Part shown: one piece after another, positions 32,701 through 45,530 of the stretch
Layout: each line of letters begins with the position of its first letter
How positions within the stretch are numbered: the stretch's first letter is position 1
NCBI GenBank assembly: GCA_958298945.1
Contig: OY282606.1
Location: forward strand, 45,335,920 to 45,399,919
Reading direction: 5' to 3'
DNA: 64,000 nt
Source of the DNA: Atherix ibis
Taxonomy: Eukaryota > Arthropoda > Insecta > Diptera > Athericidae
Position numbers and translations under genes: made by a program
Notes under the pieces: generated by a model
What the model saw: only the letters and a program-made list of their open reading frames with translations
The model's database searches: none
What the model was told of the DNA's origin: nothing

Positions 32701-35070
32701 CGAAATTGAAAGTCCAGTGCTGATCATATAACAGATAGGAAATCCATTGCTGATCAGATAAACTGTTTTCCTATTAGGGGTCAACGTTAACAGCCAACAT
32801 AATCTATTTCAGTCACTCCATATGATCTCGAAACATCTCACCTGAAAGTCGAAGCTGTCTTATTTTGACAGTCTGCATATTTTTCCGGAACCAAGCCACA
32901 GTGACTACGAGCTCTTAGCAATGTACGGCAAAATAATTCCTATATGAAAATAGGTAATTTTGATTCATATTTAATAATGATATCTGAGAGCCCTCTCAAA
33001 ACCTTTATTGATGTTGGCAGCCAGGACGGACAAGATATATTAGAACATTAGAATTGCCTCAAGACCTGGACGAATAAAATTATATTTTGTTTGTTTTGTT
33101 TGGAACTCATTAGAAAATAAGATATATATTAACTCTATTAATAATAAATGTTCATTTATTAATTTAATAACGTTTTTAGAATATAAATAAAAATAATACA
33201 ATAAATATTCAAATCCTTCTAAAAAAAGCCCTCCAAAACAATTGATTTTAATTTTTAAGCATCTTAACAACCTCTTTCTAATTACTCTAAGCCTAATATC
33301 GATTAAAGACTACACATTTACCTTATTTAAGAGCAAATGAAAAATTAAAAAAAAAATATATAAAAAAATACAAATAGATAAAAAAAATTAAAAGAAAAAA
33401 TCTCTGACATTAAATTTTTATTGTTAAAATAAAAACTTATTGTTATTTTTGTCAATTAAATCAAAAAAATGATCTTGACAAACTCTAATTTGCCTATAAA
33501 TTTATTCTTTCAATCATCATTCATTTAGTCATTCAGCGTTGAAGTTCTAAATCTGTTCATATTATTCGCAAACATAATAAAAATCATCAAAAATCCATCA
33601 ATTAATTTACTCCCATTGTTACGTATGATATATTATATAAAAATCTTTAGATAGGATATGATTAATGTCTGAAAAGGATTTTAATTCCATATTCCAAATA
33701 TCAAAAATATTTTTCGTACTATTATTCATTTTATTAGACAATAAAATGATTTAAAAAAAACAAATACGCATATGTACACACATTTACCCTTATTCGAATA
33801 CCCACATTTCAAAAGTTTCAGCTTTTTGCTACTATCATCAAGGGTGTAAACATTTGTTTTATGTGTGTACATCAGCAATATTTTTTTTATGTTGAAGCAC
33901 ATTATATAATCAATATTGTGACTGTAAATTTTTATTACTATTTCATGTCAACACTTGATTAGGTGAAAAAAATATGATTATGTAAAAATATTACAAAAGT
34001 TTCTACTTAATCCATTCGAATTTGATAAAAAATACAATTCCATCAACACAAACGTTCAAACAATCCACATTGCATTAGATCATAGTATGGAATTATATGA
34101 AATAATTTAAGTTTGAAATTCGAATTTTGATTTTCGATTTTCGCTATTCGATTTTCAATTTTTGATTCTTCTTTTCTTATCGATAATTTAATATTGGAAA
34201 GATGAAAATACATTTTTCACATTTTTCCAGATGAATAATTGTCTTATTCGGAAAATTTGTCGTATACTGTTGCCTACGGCGTATATCAAAAATGTTCGAG
34301 GAGAAAACATTTTAGAATCACAAATAAATATTATTTTGGGATATTAAACTATTCATTATTTCAGGCTTATGATTCATTAAATAATATATTAAGGCGGATA
34401 TGTTTCGCTCATTAGTAAGGTTGTACGTTCAGGATATATTAGGATATGCTCAATTATACGTGACGTTACTTCAAATTATTTATTTTCACATTCCATTTAC
34501 AAGTTTTGTATGAACAAGTTATGTTAGTGTATGAACGATACTCGTACATTATATATTTATACGAGTAAGCTACTATTTTCAAAACGAAAGGTATAATATT
34601 TTGATAAAATTAATGTTTCTGAAAAGAATTCTACATACCCAAATAAATTTTTTATCATTTTAAATTGCCTCAAGAAAAATTTGAAAATACAATACGAGAC
34701 GTAATTTATAATTTATTTAATATATAATAATTAAATATAATCGAAGCTTTTATTATACTGTTAAACTGCCCACCTTTTCTGGAAATTTATTACATATATA
34801 AATAAATAAATATCCAAACTTTTCTTGTTATCAATTTAGCTTTAATTTGTTTTTTTTTCTTTGTTTTTCTAAATGAATTTTGATTGTAAAATTGTATGCC
34901 AAAAAAAAATTCTTACAAAAAACGAGATTTTCAACAATAATAACCATTAAAAAAAAATTTCGACCCAAAAGAAGTGCCAGTAATTAGAACATAAAGGAAG
35001 ATATATGCCCTGGAAATAAGGAAGATATTAAAATGGTCTGGAAAGACGGAATTGCCATCAAACTGATTAA
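32700..35070. other. AT-rich non-genic DNA
   Basis: Only low-complexity frames and AT-rich spacer. Nothing recognised. Confidence 0.45.
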
Positions 35071-35075
35071 ATATA

Positions 35076-35917
35076 CGAGGTCTGTTCAAAAAGTATCGCG
35101 AATTTTGTGTTTTTTTCAAAAATTATTTACTTATTCATGAATATCTATTTTGTCCCCTTCAAAGTAATCCCCACCAGATATTATACACTTGTGCCAACAT
35201 TTCCTCCAATCCTCGAAGCACTTCAAAAAAATCATTGTTCAGATCTTGTTCAGCTTCTCCTTCGATGCCGTCTTTATCTCCTCAATTGTAGCGTAGCGTC
35301 GTCTTTTCATGGGGCTCTTCAGTTTCGGGAACAATAAAAAGTAACAGGGGGCCAGATCTGGGGAATACGGTGGCTGCGGCATTATTAGTGTGTTGTTTTG
35401 TTCTTCCACAAATCCGGGAGTTTCTGGCGAGTAGACAGGGTAGAACGATCAATAAAGAATATTACCTGCAAGTTATGCGCAACTTGCGCATAACTTGCAG
35501 GTAATATTCCTTAGTGATCGTTCTAACCTGTGTCAAGAACTCATGTAAGCAAAACCTTCACATTCGACCGAACTTAAGGCGCTTTTTTCGGTCTTGGCTC
35601 GTGCGGTAGCTTCCATTGGGATGATTGAGCTTTGGTTTACACGTCATAACCTTAATGACCCTCTGGAGCAAATTTGGGTCGTCGTGGACAGAGTCCAACC
35701 GCTCCTTAGCGATGCTGTTTTTGGTCAAAAATGGGTAAAAATCGAAGACGAGCCAAAACACGTGCAAGCAAAGCAGATGTTAGAAATTAACTGAATATTC
35801 AAAATGGCCGAACTTGTCGGCTTAAGTTAGAGATATGAGTACCAACATAACGTCATAAAAAAGATCGAAAATCGAATATACGTAACCCGCGAAAATTCAA
35901 AATTTCAATAGACCTCG
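35076..35917 (-). mobile_element. Family R mariner, minus strand, rearranged inside
   Basis: Flanked by TA. Left end cgaggtctgttcaaaaagta, right end shortened to aatttcaatagacctcg, missing part of the terminal repeat. The minus strand carries the C-terminal CFEDWRK, FPKLK, LAPCYFLLFP and the VNKEYYLQVMR block, then KRLKF..LEAATARAKTEK-like and EERLDSVHDDPNLLQRVI N-terminal pieces. The middle has been replaced by an inverted duplication (35,442-35,524). Confidence 0.88.
35442..35524. repeat. Near-perfect 41-bp inverted repeat with 1-bp spacer
   Basis: Arm 1 (35442-35482) starts agaacgatcaataaagaata. Arm 2 (35484-35524) is its reverse complement at 39 of 41 positions. Both arms are family R transposase sequence (the RTVNKEYYLQVM codons), so this is an inverted self-duplication inside the mariner. 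It can fold into a long hairpin. Confidence 0.92.
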
Positions 35918-35929
35918 TATAGGCGGTAT

Positions 35930-36175
35930 ATTACACTAGATGATACATAAGTATCATATACTCGTAGTGTAGAATATCGCCTATAACCATAAATTGATGG
36001 TCTAAGTATGGAAAAGCAACTCAATGGCCGATGATTGTCACCTTGGCATTATCAGAAACATACTGACAAAAGGAAATATCATAGAATAAAGGCATTACGT
36101 TTCTAAGTACATTCGGTATAATGTTCTTCGTTATCTGACTACTGAGGATAGCCCCATTGGCCCAAAACTTATTAG
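35930..36175. other. Spacer, origin unclear
   Basis: Less AT-rich than average, probably the decayed upstream part of the RTE relic that follows, but no motif is readable. Confidence 0.35.
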
Positions 36176-36179
36176 CCTA

Positions 36180-36830
36180 GAGTAGAGAGACTTTACACCA
36201 GGAAATTTAGTAACATATCGGATCTTTTCTCTGCGGCAGTCGGTGGAAAAACTGCAAGAATATGATCAACAGATTCATCGGCTTTAAAGCCACTTATAGA
36301 CAGGGTGAAATCAAACGCAGACGTTATCGATAATATATGTCGATCAGAAAGAGCTTTAAAGCCACTTATAGACAGGGTTAAGCAAACGCAGACGTTATCG
36401 ATAATATATGTCGATCAGAAAGAGCTGTACGAGAAGCTTGGGATTCACATAAATGAAGGCAAAACAAAAATATGGTTGTAGCATCAGCGTTAAAGATAAA
36501 ACCAATAAGAATTTTATCCCGCAACGAATTTATAGAGCTTTACATCAGAATGGACTATTTTGGAGCTTATTTAACGATGATGTCCTGAAGTTTTTCTGAA
36601 ACCACCCTAAGTAAGCTCAATAAGCCGCACTGAGCTGGATACGTTATCCGTATGGATGAGGATGATGCTTCCCTTAAAGTCTGCTGTGGATCCAATTTTT
36701 AATCACAAAAGATGAGTTAGGCTCTGCCCTGGCTTGAGTGACGATATTAGCCACGATGCCAAAAATATGCTGGGACTGTCAAACTAGAAAACCACGACGT
36801 GAAGCCGGCTTAGGCCTGCTTATTTAAAGG
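36180..36830 (+). mobile_element. RTE-clade reverse transcriptase relic
   Basis: Readable pieces in order: RQSVEKLQEYDQQIH (36,220-36,270; compare RTE 'RQxLEKxxEYxxxTHHLFIDF'), LYEKLGIHINEGKTKIWL (36,420-36,470; RTE 'GLxINExKTKYM') and KVCCGSNF..LSDDISHDAKNMLGLSN (36,670-36,780; C-terminal 'RPKLRWxDxVxxDxxxLxxxxW'). The same family is represented at 150-1,095, near 32.3 kb and, on the other strand, at 52.4-52.9 kb. Heavily mutated. Confidence 0.7.
36281..36423. repeat. Tandem duplication, about 72-bp unit, two copies
   Basis: Unit gctttaaagccacttataga...gtcgatcagaaaga occurs at 36281-36352 and 36353-36423, differing by a short indel and substitutions (gtgaaatcaaacg versus gttaagcaaacg). A second independent tandem duplication inside an RTE relic of the same family (compare 32,552). 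Confidence 0.9.
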
Positions 36831-37189
36831 GGCATTTGGAGTGCTCAAAAGAATTTCATCTAGTTTTAGTAATAATTGGTCAATAAATAGAGAAGAGAAA
36901 TCTCGAAAATTTTAGTAAACAGTAACATATATAGTAAAGACAGTCAGACAGAGAAAGATGAACTATTTTGAGCGAAGCATCGAATTTTGAATTAACCGTA
37001 AATCAGTTTCTAGTAACTGGACCCTGTCCTCAAGTATCCAGTAAATTCTTAAAGCTAATTCGATGACTCCAAAGTACCTGTAATAGGATTTTTGACTCTA
37101 AAGTAGCTGTAATAGGTCAACATCTCTTATTATATCCATAATTTGATAGAGGACGTAAAATCTTTGAAACGCCGTCATAGTAGTTTGGG

Positions 37190-37335
37190 ATCAGATATAC
37201 TAGAGAAGATATATTTAACCAAAAGAATAAAATGGATTTTATAACATGATAATGTACCAATTTATACTGAGAGAATTGTAAAAAAATGGCTTAACGAACA
37301 ATGGATTCCACAATTTGCTAATCCGAAATTCATCA
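37190..37335 (+). mobile_element. Tc1-type transposase fragment
   Basis: The plus strand reads HDNVPIYTERIVKKWLNEQWIPQFANP. This fits the Tc1 pattern 'QDNDPKHTSxxVxxWLxxxxIxxxxWP' around the second catalytic Asp. The third acidic residue region is missing. Upstream 36,850-37,190 and downstream to 37,400 may be decayed parts of the same element. Confidence 0.6.
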
Positions 37336-37399
37336 AAAAAAAAACATCAAAAGTACTGCTAAATAAGGGAGATTCCAAACAGTTGACGGACAGTGTATA

Positions 37400-39260
37400 T
37401 TTAAAATAAACATAATTAAAACTGGAATACCAAGTACATATATATAATTGGTATGTCCATTAATATTTTAGCTATCGATTAAGTGTAAATTGTACTTCCT
37501 AAAAAAATATGGAATAAGGAAAATAAGAAAAATACATTTAGAATTAAAAATTTTAATTATTGTAAAATTGGTGAACATAAAAATTATTTTCCTTTTACCA
37601 AATATAAAGGAGGCGAAAATTCTATAGTGTAAGAGTATTAGTTAAAAGCTGTCGTAGTTAATTTTCTTTTCTAAAGTACATATTTTTTGGCCTACCATAC
37701 AATAAATATGCAATTCACTAAATCATTCTAGTTGTAGATTGAAAAAAATTCCATAATTTTATAGACAGGATAATTCAACCAAAAATCAAATGATAAAATT
37801 TAGAATTTTTACTTGCTATAATTATGACACAAATGAGGTTGAATTTATCAAAGATTATGCTTACAAACAAAATTCAAATCATCATTTTCAATTTTTCGTT
37901 ATTATTTTAGGTAGATTTAAGGTAAACCGCGAATATAGCAGTTTTTGTAAATATTTACTTAGGATTCATAATAAGCTTTTTATTTATAAAAAAAAAGTAT
38001 GAATAATTGAAAATAAATCTGAATTCATTGAAATAAGTATTAAACAAATTGTTGGAAGGATTCTGAGCAAACATGAGCAAATTAATTATGATGAAAATGT
38101 TTATTGCGGCTTCTTTTTATTTATTCTTATTAATTAAGCAAAAATTGATTGTTTTTTTTTATAAAAAAAATTGTTAAGAGTACATCAAATAAAATTCGTA
38201 GGTTTTTATTTTTAATAAAAAAATTGATAAAATAACTTTGGAGTAATTAATTAAAACCAAAATTAAAATTGAATTTTTTGTAATATATTATTTATTTATA
38301 CGTTATCCCTTTTATACTTAAAAGTCTCCTTTTAAATATATCTAATAAAATATTATTAGAAAATTTTTAGAAAATTGCTTTTGTAAAAAGAGTTTGATAA
38401 AAACTTGTTTCGATTTGATCAAAATTAACTAATATTTAAAAAATAAAAATCCGAGCCAAATTATCAAAATGTACTTATACATAAGTTTATGTATTTATCA
38501 ATAAAAAAAAAACAAATTGTTAGAAAGCTAAAAAATATTTAAAAATAGAAAATATAATATCTTCATTATGACTGTAATTTTTCACTTATCAGAACATTTT
38601 ATGCAACTTTCCAAAAAGCTTATTCAATACGTAAAATCGTGTGCTTCTGGACAGATAGTTCAAAAAAAAATTTATTTATTATCTAACAATTATTCAATAT
38701 TTTTAGCCGTCTGCTCTCGATAGTTTAATATTAACCTAGCAATATTTCAGAAAAAATTTATGTAAAATAATATAAATTTGAATTAGTTTTAAAACATCAC
38801 AGCATATATGTAGCTGTTCATTAAATTTTTTCGGAAAGTTCTGTGCATTAAATATCAAACCTGGTTGCTAATTAGACACATTATATTTTTGTAGTTATGG
38901 TATCAATAAGCCTATTTTGCATTCTTGATTATTTTATTTAAAAAAAGTTCTTTATGTTGAGAACTTTCTGCGCCAGGAATATTATTTACACGCTGGATCA
39001 TATTCTCATAATTAAAGTGAAAATATGGTGGCAATTGCGACAAAAGGATTTTGAGAATATGCATACCTGAAGATTCGACAAAGAATAACTCACAACTATT
39101 GAAAGAATGAGCTAGATTCTGCCAAAAATGAAAGAGAAAAATTAAAAGATTAGAAGTATTCAGAAGTGCATCGATATCTTCAGCATTCCCTGAAAATGAG
39201 TCAGAAAATCAGTATACTTAGAAATAGTAACACCTATCAGGCAATGACCCAATCTAGGAT
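37400..39260. other. AT-rich non-genic DNA
   Basis: A low-complexity frame at 37,790-38,002 (plus) shows no family match. Nothing else recognised. Confidence 0.45.
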
Positions 39261-39269
39261 CAAGGAGAA

Positions 39270-41790
39270 TCTTTAGATCTTTTAGAGACACGAACTGGAA
39301 AAAGTTCAAGAAAGTCCTTAAAGAAAGTCTAAGACTTCTAGAAAAGCCAGCCTATCAATACCTTTCTCGTTATCAAATAGATAATATAATTAATTCCTTT
39401 AACGAATCCTTAGTATCCTCAATGGACACTTCCTCCAGCACAGTAGAAATCATCGATTCCCATACTAAGCAGATGGTAAAATGGAAAAATAATCTAAATA
39501 AAGCACTCTACAAGGCTTATAATAATCCTAGTACGGACGAAAATTATTTCTAGGTGATCAAAATTGAAATTAAAAGTCTGAAGCAACAAATAACCGCCAG
39601 ACTTAATGACCAATGGAACGAGGCATTCAAACGTACTTTACGTAACATATAGCCCGATCCACATGCTTATTCTAAAATTAAGCAACTAATGAGCGATAGA
39701 ACAAAAAAAAGCCCAAGTCTGAAGAAGAGGAATAGAATTATCACGGATAATAAAATCAAATGCGAAATGTTCACAAATTACTATTCCAAACTATATGGCA
39801 GCAAAAATATTTTCGGAAATAAACCGATCGTGAAAGATACCGTAGATAAATATAAACGCAAAGCAGGATACAGGAACGAGGAGAGCTCTTCGGCACCAAT
39901 GACTTACTTTTCTTCGGATAATACAAGTACGAACCGGACAAAAGCAAAACATTGTTTCATCGCAAAAAACCGATATCAAATCCTACATTGAGAAAGCATC
40001 CATGAAAAAATCGCATGGCCCGGATGGTATACCCAGTTTAGTAATGAAAAGCTTGCCAGAAAAAGGAATAATATTGCTAACACTTATTTGCAACAACTGC
40101 ATTAACAATGGCTACTTCTCTACGATATGGTAGTCTGCAGATATTGTAACCATCCAAAAGAAACAGTACTCCTACACGGAAGTAGATTTCAGAACGAAAG
40201 GTTCATCCTAGATAGACTTAACCTCTTCATCGAGGAAGAAAACATAATTCCAGAAGTCCAATATGGGTTTCGTGGAGGCCACTCTACACACCACGTACTT
40301 TTAAAAGTACACACAGACGTTATACTGGAACGAATTAAAAACCGTTCAACATGGCTCTGTTCGCTAGGTATTAAAAAGGCATTCGATAGCCTACCGTTTT
40401 TGGGTGTCATAGTCAAACTCATAAAAATAAAATTTCCAAAATATCTGGTTAATCTAATAATCAGTTTTCTAGCTTTTGGAAGAGCCAGACAGAAATGTGG
40501 AGACGTCTACTCACGGTTCTTTGAGGTATTGTCAGGCATACCCCAAGGCTTATTAATTGGTCCTAAGTTATATAACCTTTACATTGCAGATATATGTAAG
40601 ATTTAATTAATCGAAAATACTCATATGGTATTATACGCTGACGACACCCTAGTTTACAGTGCATCAATGCGACCTAAAATAGCATTGGAAACTATGGAGG
40701 TATCAGTCAATAAACTGACAGAATACTATAAGGAACGGGGTCTTCAAGTAAACATTCTAAAGTCAGAGTGCTTCTGCCCCACGCCGTCAGGGAAGAAGAA
40801 ATTCGTAGACTGCGGGTTTGTATATAAGGGCGACTCGATAATGAGGCGCGTGGAGAATCTTAAGTATCTAGGCTTAAATCTCAACAAGAACCTCAAATTC
40901 AACTCCTTTGTCAGGCATAAAATTAAAAAAGCCAACGGCATATTTTGCAGGCTTCTTACAATTTATCTCTCATAAATCCTATGCAAGGACGTCAAACTTA
41001 TTATTTATAAGCAAATTATAAGAGCGTACCTATGCTACGGCTTCCCCATCTAGTCATCTATTTCCCCAACAGTAGCAACAGAACTGCACAGGTTGGAAAA
41101 GAAGATCTTACGGAAAGCCACAGGGCTCGGCAGATCTAGACATACGAAAAAGTTTATATCTAACGACAGGTCATACCAGGAGGCAGGCGTTTCCCCATTT
41201 GTAATTTGGCAAATGGGAATAATGCACAAATGGGTGAAGTCATTAGCCCATCATCAAAACAGGGAAGTAAGGCAGCTAACGGAAGACAACTTACTGGAGA
41301 TCTTGAGAAACTCCAAGTACCTGTCACCGTTACTTCTCTTGTATGACACAGAAGAGCTCTGAAGCAACGTTTCCAGATCTACAAATAGAAGCCGCGGGTA
41401 GCAACTACTTCACACAAGGTCGGAAGCACCGAAGGGAATCAAGAGGACACGTCAAACGCAGCAGTTGCTGGATTAAAATATAGAATATAGAATATAGAAT
41501 TTAGTTTTTAGTTTTAAGATTAGTTTTAAGAATAATTGCAAAAAATGCATGTTTAGTGATAAGAGTAGATTTAAGTTTTAAGGTTAAGCTTAGGATGTAA
41601 GCATGTTTTTTTAAAATATCATAATAAGATAAATAAAATATAAGGATAGCAGAAAGCTAAGAAAAATAATGACAAATGGTTGAGCTAAGATTAAATATTT
41701 TTAAAAGAAAATGGTATTAAGATTTTATTAGAAGAAAAATGTAAAATGTCAAGGATATATAATAAAGTTAAGTTGAACTTGAAACGAGTC
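39270..41790 (+). mobile_element. Jockey-clade LINE, 5' truncated, reverse transcriptase broken
   Basis: Order of parts: linker FRDTNWKKFKKVLKES (39,285), AYSKIKQLMSDRTKK (39,665), KSHGPDGIPSLVMKSLPEKG (40,005-40,070), ILDRLNLFIEEENIIPEVQYGFRGGHST (40,205-40,290), SLGIKKAFDSLPF, where the family's catalytic Asp of LDI is Gly (40,360), LSGIPQGLLIGPKLYNLYI (40,525-40,590), LYADDTLVYSAS (40,632-40,665), NLKYLGLNLNKNLKF, and KILRKATG near 41,105 with the tail to 41,360. The 3' end is probably near 41,765-41,790 (aataaagttaag, no long poly(A)). At least three frame breaks. The endonuclease is absent, consistent with 5' truncation during insertion. Confidence 0.9.
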
Positions 41791-41817
41791 AGAAAAAATG
41801 TAGACGAATGCTGAATA

Positions 41818-42995
41818 CGAGGGTCGTTCAATAAGTCCTTAGAAAATCTGAGAAATTGCGCTCGTAGTATCCGTAAAGATTTTTTTTGTAAGTACCATTA
41901 TCAACAGGAAAGCTGTCAAAATTTCAGCTCGATCCATAGCGTAGGTCAATTTCTATCGTAGATTAAAGTTGACGAAATTTATTTGTGCATAACAATGGAA
42001 AAAAGCGAGTTTAGGGCTGTCATCAAACATCTCCATTTGAAAGGCTTAAGCCCGAAAGAAATCAAAGTCGAGTTGGATGCAATTCATGGCATATCTGCAC
42101 CTGTGTTTGCGACGGCTTACAATTGGTGAATGAATTTAAACGTGGCCGTTCATCCACAAAAGATGAAAATCGTTCAGGACGCCCAGTTGAGGTGTCTACT
42201 CCTGAAATCATCGACAAAATCCACGATCTGATTTTGATAGATCGGCGAATTAAAGTGCGCTAATTAGTTGAGGCCACGGGCATATCACAAGGCACAGTCG
42301 CTTCAATTTTGCATGAACAATTGTCTGTGAAAAAAATTTCGGCAAGATGGGTGCCGCTTTGCTCTCAGAGGAGAATAAGCGCAATCGTGTAGTGGACTCT
42401 GAGGCTATGTTGGCACTCTTTCATCGCAATCCTGCCGAACTCCTTCGTCGATATGTCACTGTGGACGAAACCTGGATACACTACTACACTCCAGAAACGA
42501 AGAGACAGTCATCACAGTGGATTTTCAAGAGTGAACGGGCTCCAAAGAAGGCAAAAACTGTGCCATCGGCCAGCAAGGTGATGGCCACGGTATTTTGAGA
42601 TTCGCAGGGCATCATTTTTATCGACTACTTGGAAAAAGGAAAAACAATAACAGGAGCGTATTACGCGTCGTTATTGCAACGGTTGAGTGAGGAAATCAAA
42701 GAGAAATGCCCCCATCTGAAGAAGAAAAAAATCCTCTTGCATCAGGACAATGCGCGTGTGCACACCTGCGCTGTTTCCATGGCCAAAATTGTGGAATTGA
42801 TAATGGAATTGTCCACTTCCAACGAGGACGTCATTGCTCAAATGGATGAGTATTTTGCAGAACTTCCGAAATCCTATTTTTTGGACGGGATAAAAATTTT
42901 GGAAAAACGGTTGGAAAAGCGTATAGAGCTAAAAGCAGATTTTTTTTAAAAACAGTTTTTCCATCTTTTTCTAGGGACTTATTGAACGACCCTTG
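41818..42995 (+). mobile_element. Family G mariner, second copy, core deleted
   Basis: Flanked by TA. Left cgagggtcgttcaataagtc, right ggacttattgaacgaccctt then g: well-matched terminal repeats. Start codon at 41,995 (MEKSEFRAVIKHLHLKGLSP). A one-base loss near 42,126 shifts the frame. Unlike the 28,903 copy, the second helix-turn-helix region (LIDRRIKVR..VEATGISQGT) is present with one stop. TGA replaces Trp in VFWDSQG at 42,596. The block with the third catalytic Asp (PxYSPDLAPSDYFLF) is deleted between MEL and STSNEDV. Confidence 0.92.
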
Positions 42996-42999
42996 TATG

Positions 43000-45520
43000 T
43001 TAAAATCAATAGCATTTCTTTGCCAATGCAAGAGATTATAAAACGCCGTAGCGAGGACTGTAATAAAAAATGAAAGGAGAGCTCCTTTAAAGTTTTATTT
43101 TCTTGTGAATAAAATACGGATGGGTCAAAACTATCATGCCTAAAAAGATAATTTGGAAGTTTTTATACCGGGACTATATTATCTAAATGGTATATTTTTC
43201 GAGGAAGCGTTTGTTCTGTTTTTGTTTTTGTCATATGTCTTAGTTTATGTTCGAACCGATCAAATTTTTGTATAGTCATTGCGTAGAAATAATCTTGAAA
43301 TGGTTTAATTACACAAATAAACACCATTTTCCAGTTGGACAGAAATAGTTTTGAAATCAAGCCAAATATTTCTAGATCAGCTAAAAATGCCCATCTGACA
43401 TTATGATAAAATAAATTATTCGTTTATGAATAAATTTTTTCCACCAAATGTTCATTCTTGAAGTACGATTGTTTAGCACTAAAATAAATCCAGGGAAAAA
43501 AAAGGACATTTAAACCACATATTTATAATTTAAAATTTGTTATGGAAAAGTTAATATTCATAAATAAATTAAATTTTAAATTGCTCCCATTATTTTCCTT
43601 TCGGGGTTTGATTTTTCCGTTAAAAAAAAATTTGCTCATAAATAGAGTTAATAAATTTTGCAAACTATATTAACATAGAAAATTTATTTTAAAAATACTT
43701 AATAAATACTTCCGTTTCACATTCTTCCATTTAAACCAAAAAAAATTATAAAATATACTCATGAATATTTGATATAAATTTAAGTTCATTTAGTTTAAAT
43801 CCTTAGAATCAAGGCATTCCGATATCAAAAAATATTTTAGTTTAAAGAAACAAAGCAAACATTACAAAAATTAATTTATGATAGATCAATAAAATCTTAT
43901 TAAAAAAATTGTTCCCATTATCTAATAAGTTAAAATGTCTTCAAATTAAGAGAAAATTAAATAAAACTTATTTTTGAAATAAAATCCTTTAGCTATTAAC
44001 ACTAATACATTTTAGTTAAGGTGTTGTTAAAAATTACGCAAAGAAAATCATTTTTATAAACTTAATTTAGGATATAATTCATTTTCAGTATAAATAAATT
44101 TAAACCAATTTAATTAATTTATTTGTGCTAAAAGCATAAAACTTTAATATAATTAAAACTTACCAAAAAAGGTTGAATCAATTTGTCGGCAACTTCCGTT
44201 AGAAAAGATTTCTGCCCTTAAACTTGGTATAAAATGGAATTCATCAAAATGCCTTCAAGAAAAAAGGAAATTTCTATGATCAATTAAAAACTTCCTATAA
44301 GTTATAAATTTTGATAAGATTTATCTAAATGAATAAACATAAATTTATGCTAGAGTTTTCATACAAACAGTAGTATTTATTTGGTATTTTAAATATCTAC
44401 CAAGATTAAGAATATCATTAAAAAAAGTATTTGATAAAGAGTATTTCTTTTAAATTCATTAAAAAAAAGTAAAAAAGTATATGGCATAACTAGAAAAGTT
44501 CAATTTTCCCGCTGATAGTATTTCCTGAATACTACATTATTTATATAACGAATTTTAAGAACAGTTTAATAGCTTAAAGTACACCCACGAAATAAAACAG
44601 TTCTTACTAAAAATGAGGGCAGCTTCCACAGCTAAAATTCCTTTCTTTTCAGTTTATATCTTTTTAAATTACAGTATGCAAGGATAATAGCTTTTCCGTA
44701 TACAGAAAGAATATAATAGCTTTTAGTAAGGAAACGCCTTCAGGAAATTTCAAATTTACCAATATTTTCTATTTCTTATCTTATCATTGTTCTGAATTCA
44801 AAATTATACCAAAGACATTCGACCAACAAACAGCTTCGTTGAGGGCGGATTATTATGAATATTTATCCTTATATTTATAAATTGGATCGATTAAATAAAA
44901 TTTTCACTGTTTTCAGGTATATTGGTTATACATTTTTTATAAAGCAATTTACAGTTTAAGCAAAGTTGGAAAATGTTACTTTTCTATTTAAACAAGTTTT
45001 TGTTATTTGCTTTTTAAATATAACATTACTAAATATCTTGGGCCTTATGCTACTTTTGGCATAGATCGATTAATCTATTTTTATTATAACATAAATTAAA
45101 TGAAAATTGATATTACATATTTCATATAATAGAAAATTTGCCAGGTGTATAATTCAGTTATGATGTAAATTTGTTTAAATAATTAAAAAACTTACTATTA
45201 TTGAAATATTCCTTCCTATTTTGGTACTTTTTGTATTAATTTTTTTCCAGTTCATTGAAAAAAAGACAGAACAAGATATAAAAAAATGTTTTTTAAAGAG
45301 ATTTCACGTATATTAAATAAAAAATTACTAAACCATGAGACAGCTTATAAAATATATGAATTATTTTTAAGAATAAAAATATTTCCTGTCATTTCAGAAA
45401 ATACTACAAATTTTGTGTGGTAGAAAATTTCGCAAACATTGCATTATTTATTAAGAAAAAATATTTTTTATTTTATATTTCTGTAAATAATTAAGCATAT
45501 TTTTAGGTTAAAATAAGCTA
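43000..45520. other. AT-rich non-genic DNA
   Basis: About 2.5 kb with no recognisable frame, repeat or element. One minus-strand frame at 43,163-43,360 has no support. Confidence 0.5.
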
Positions 45521-45530
45521 GATATACATA

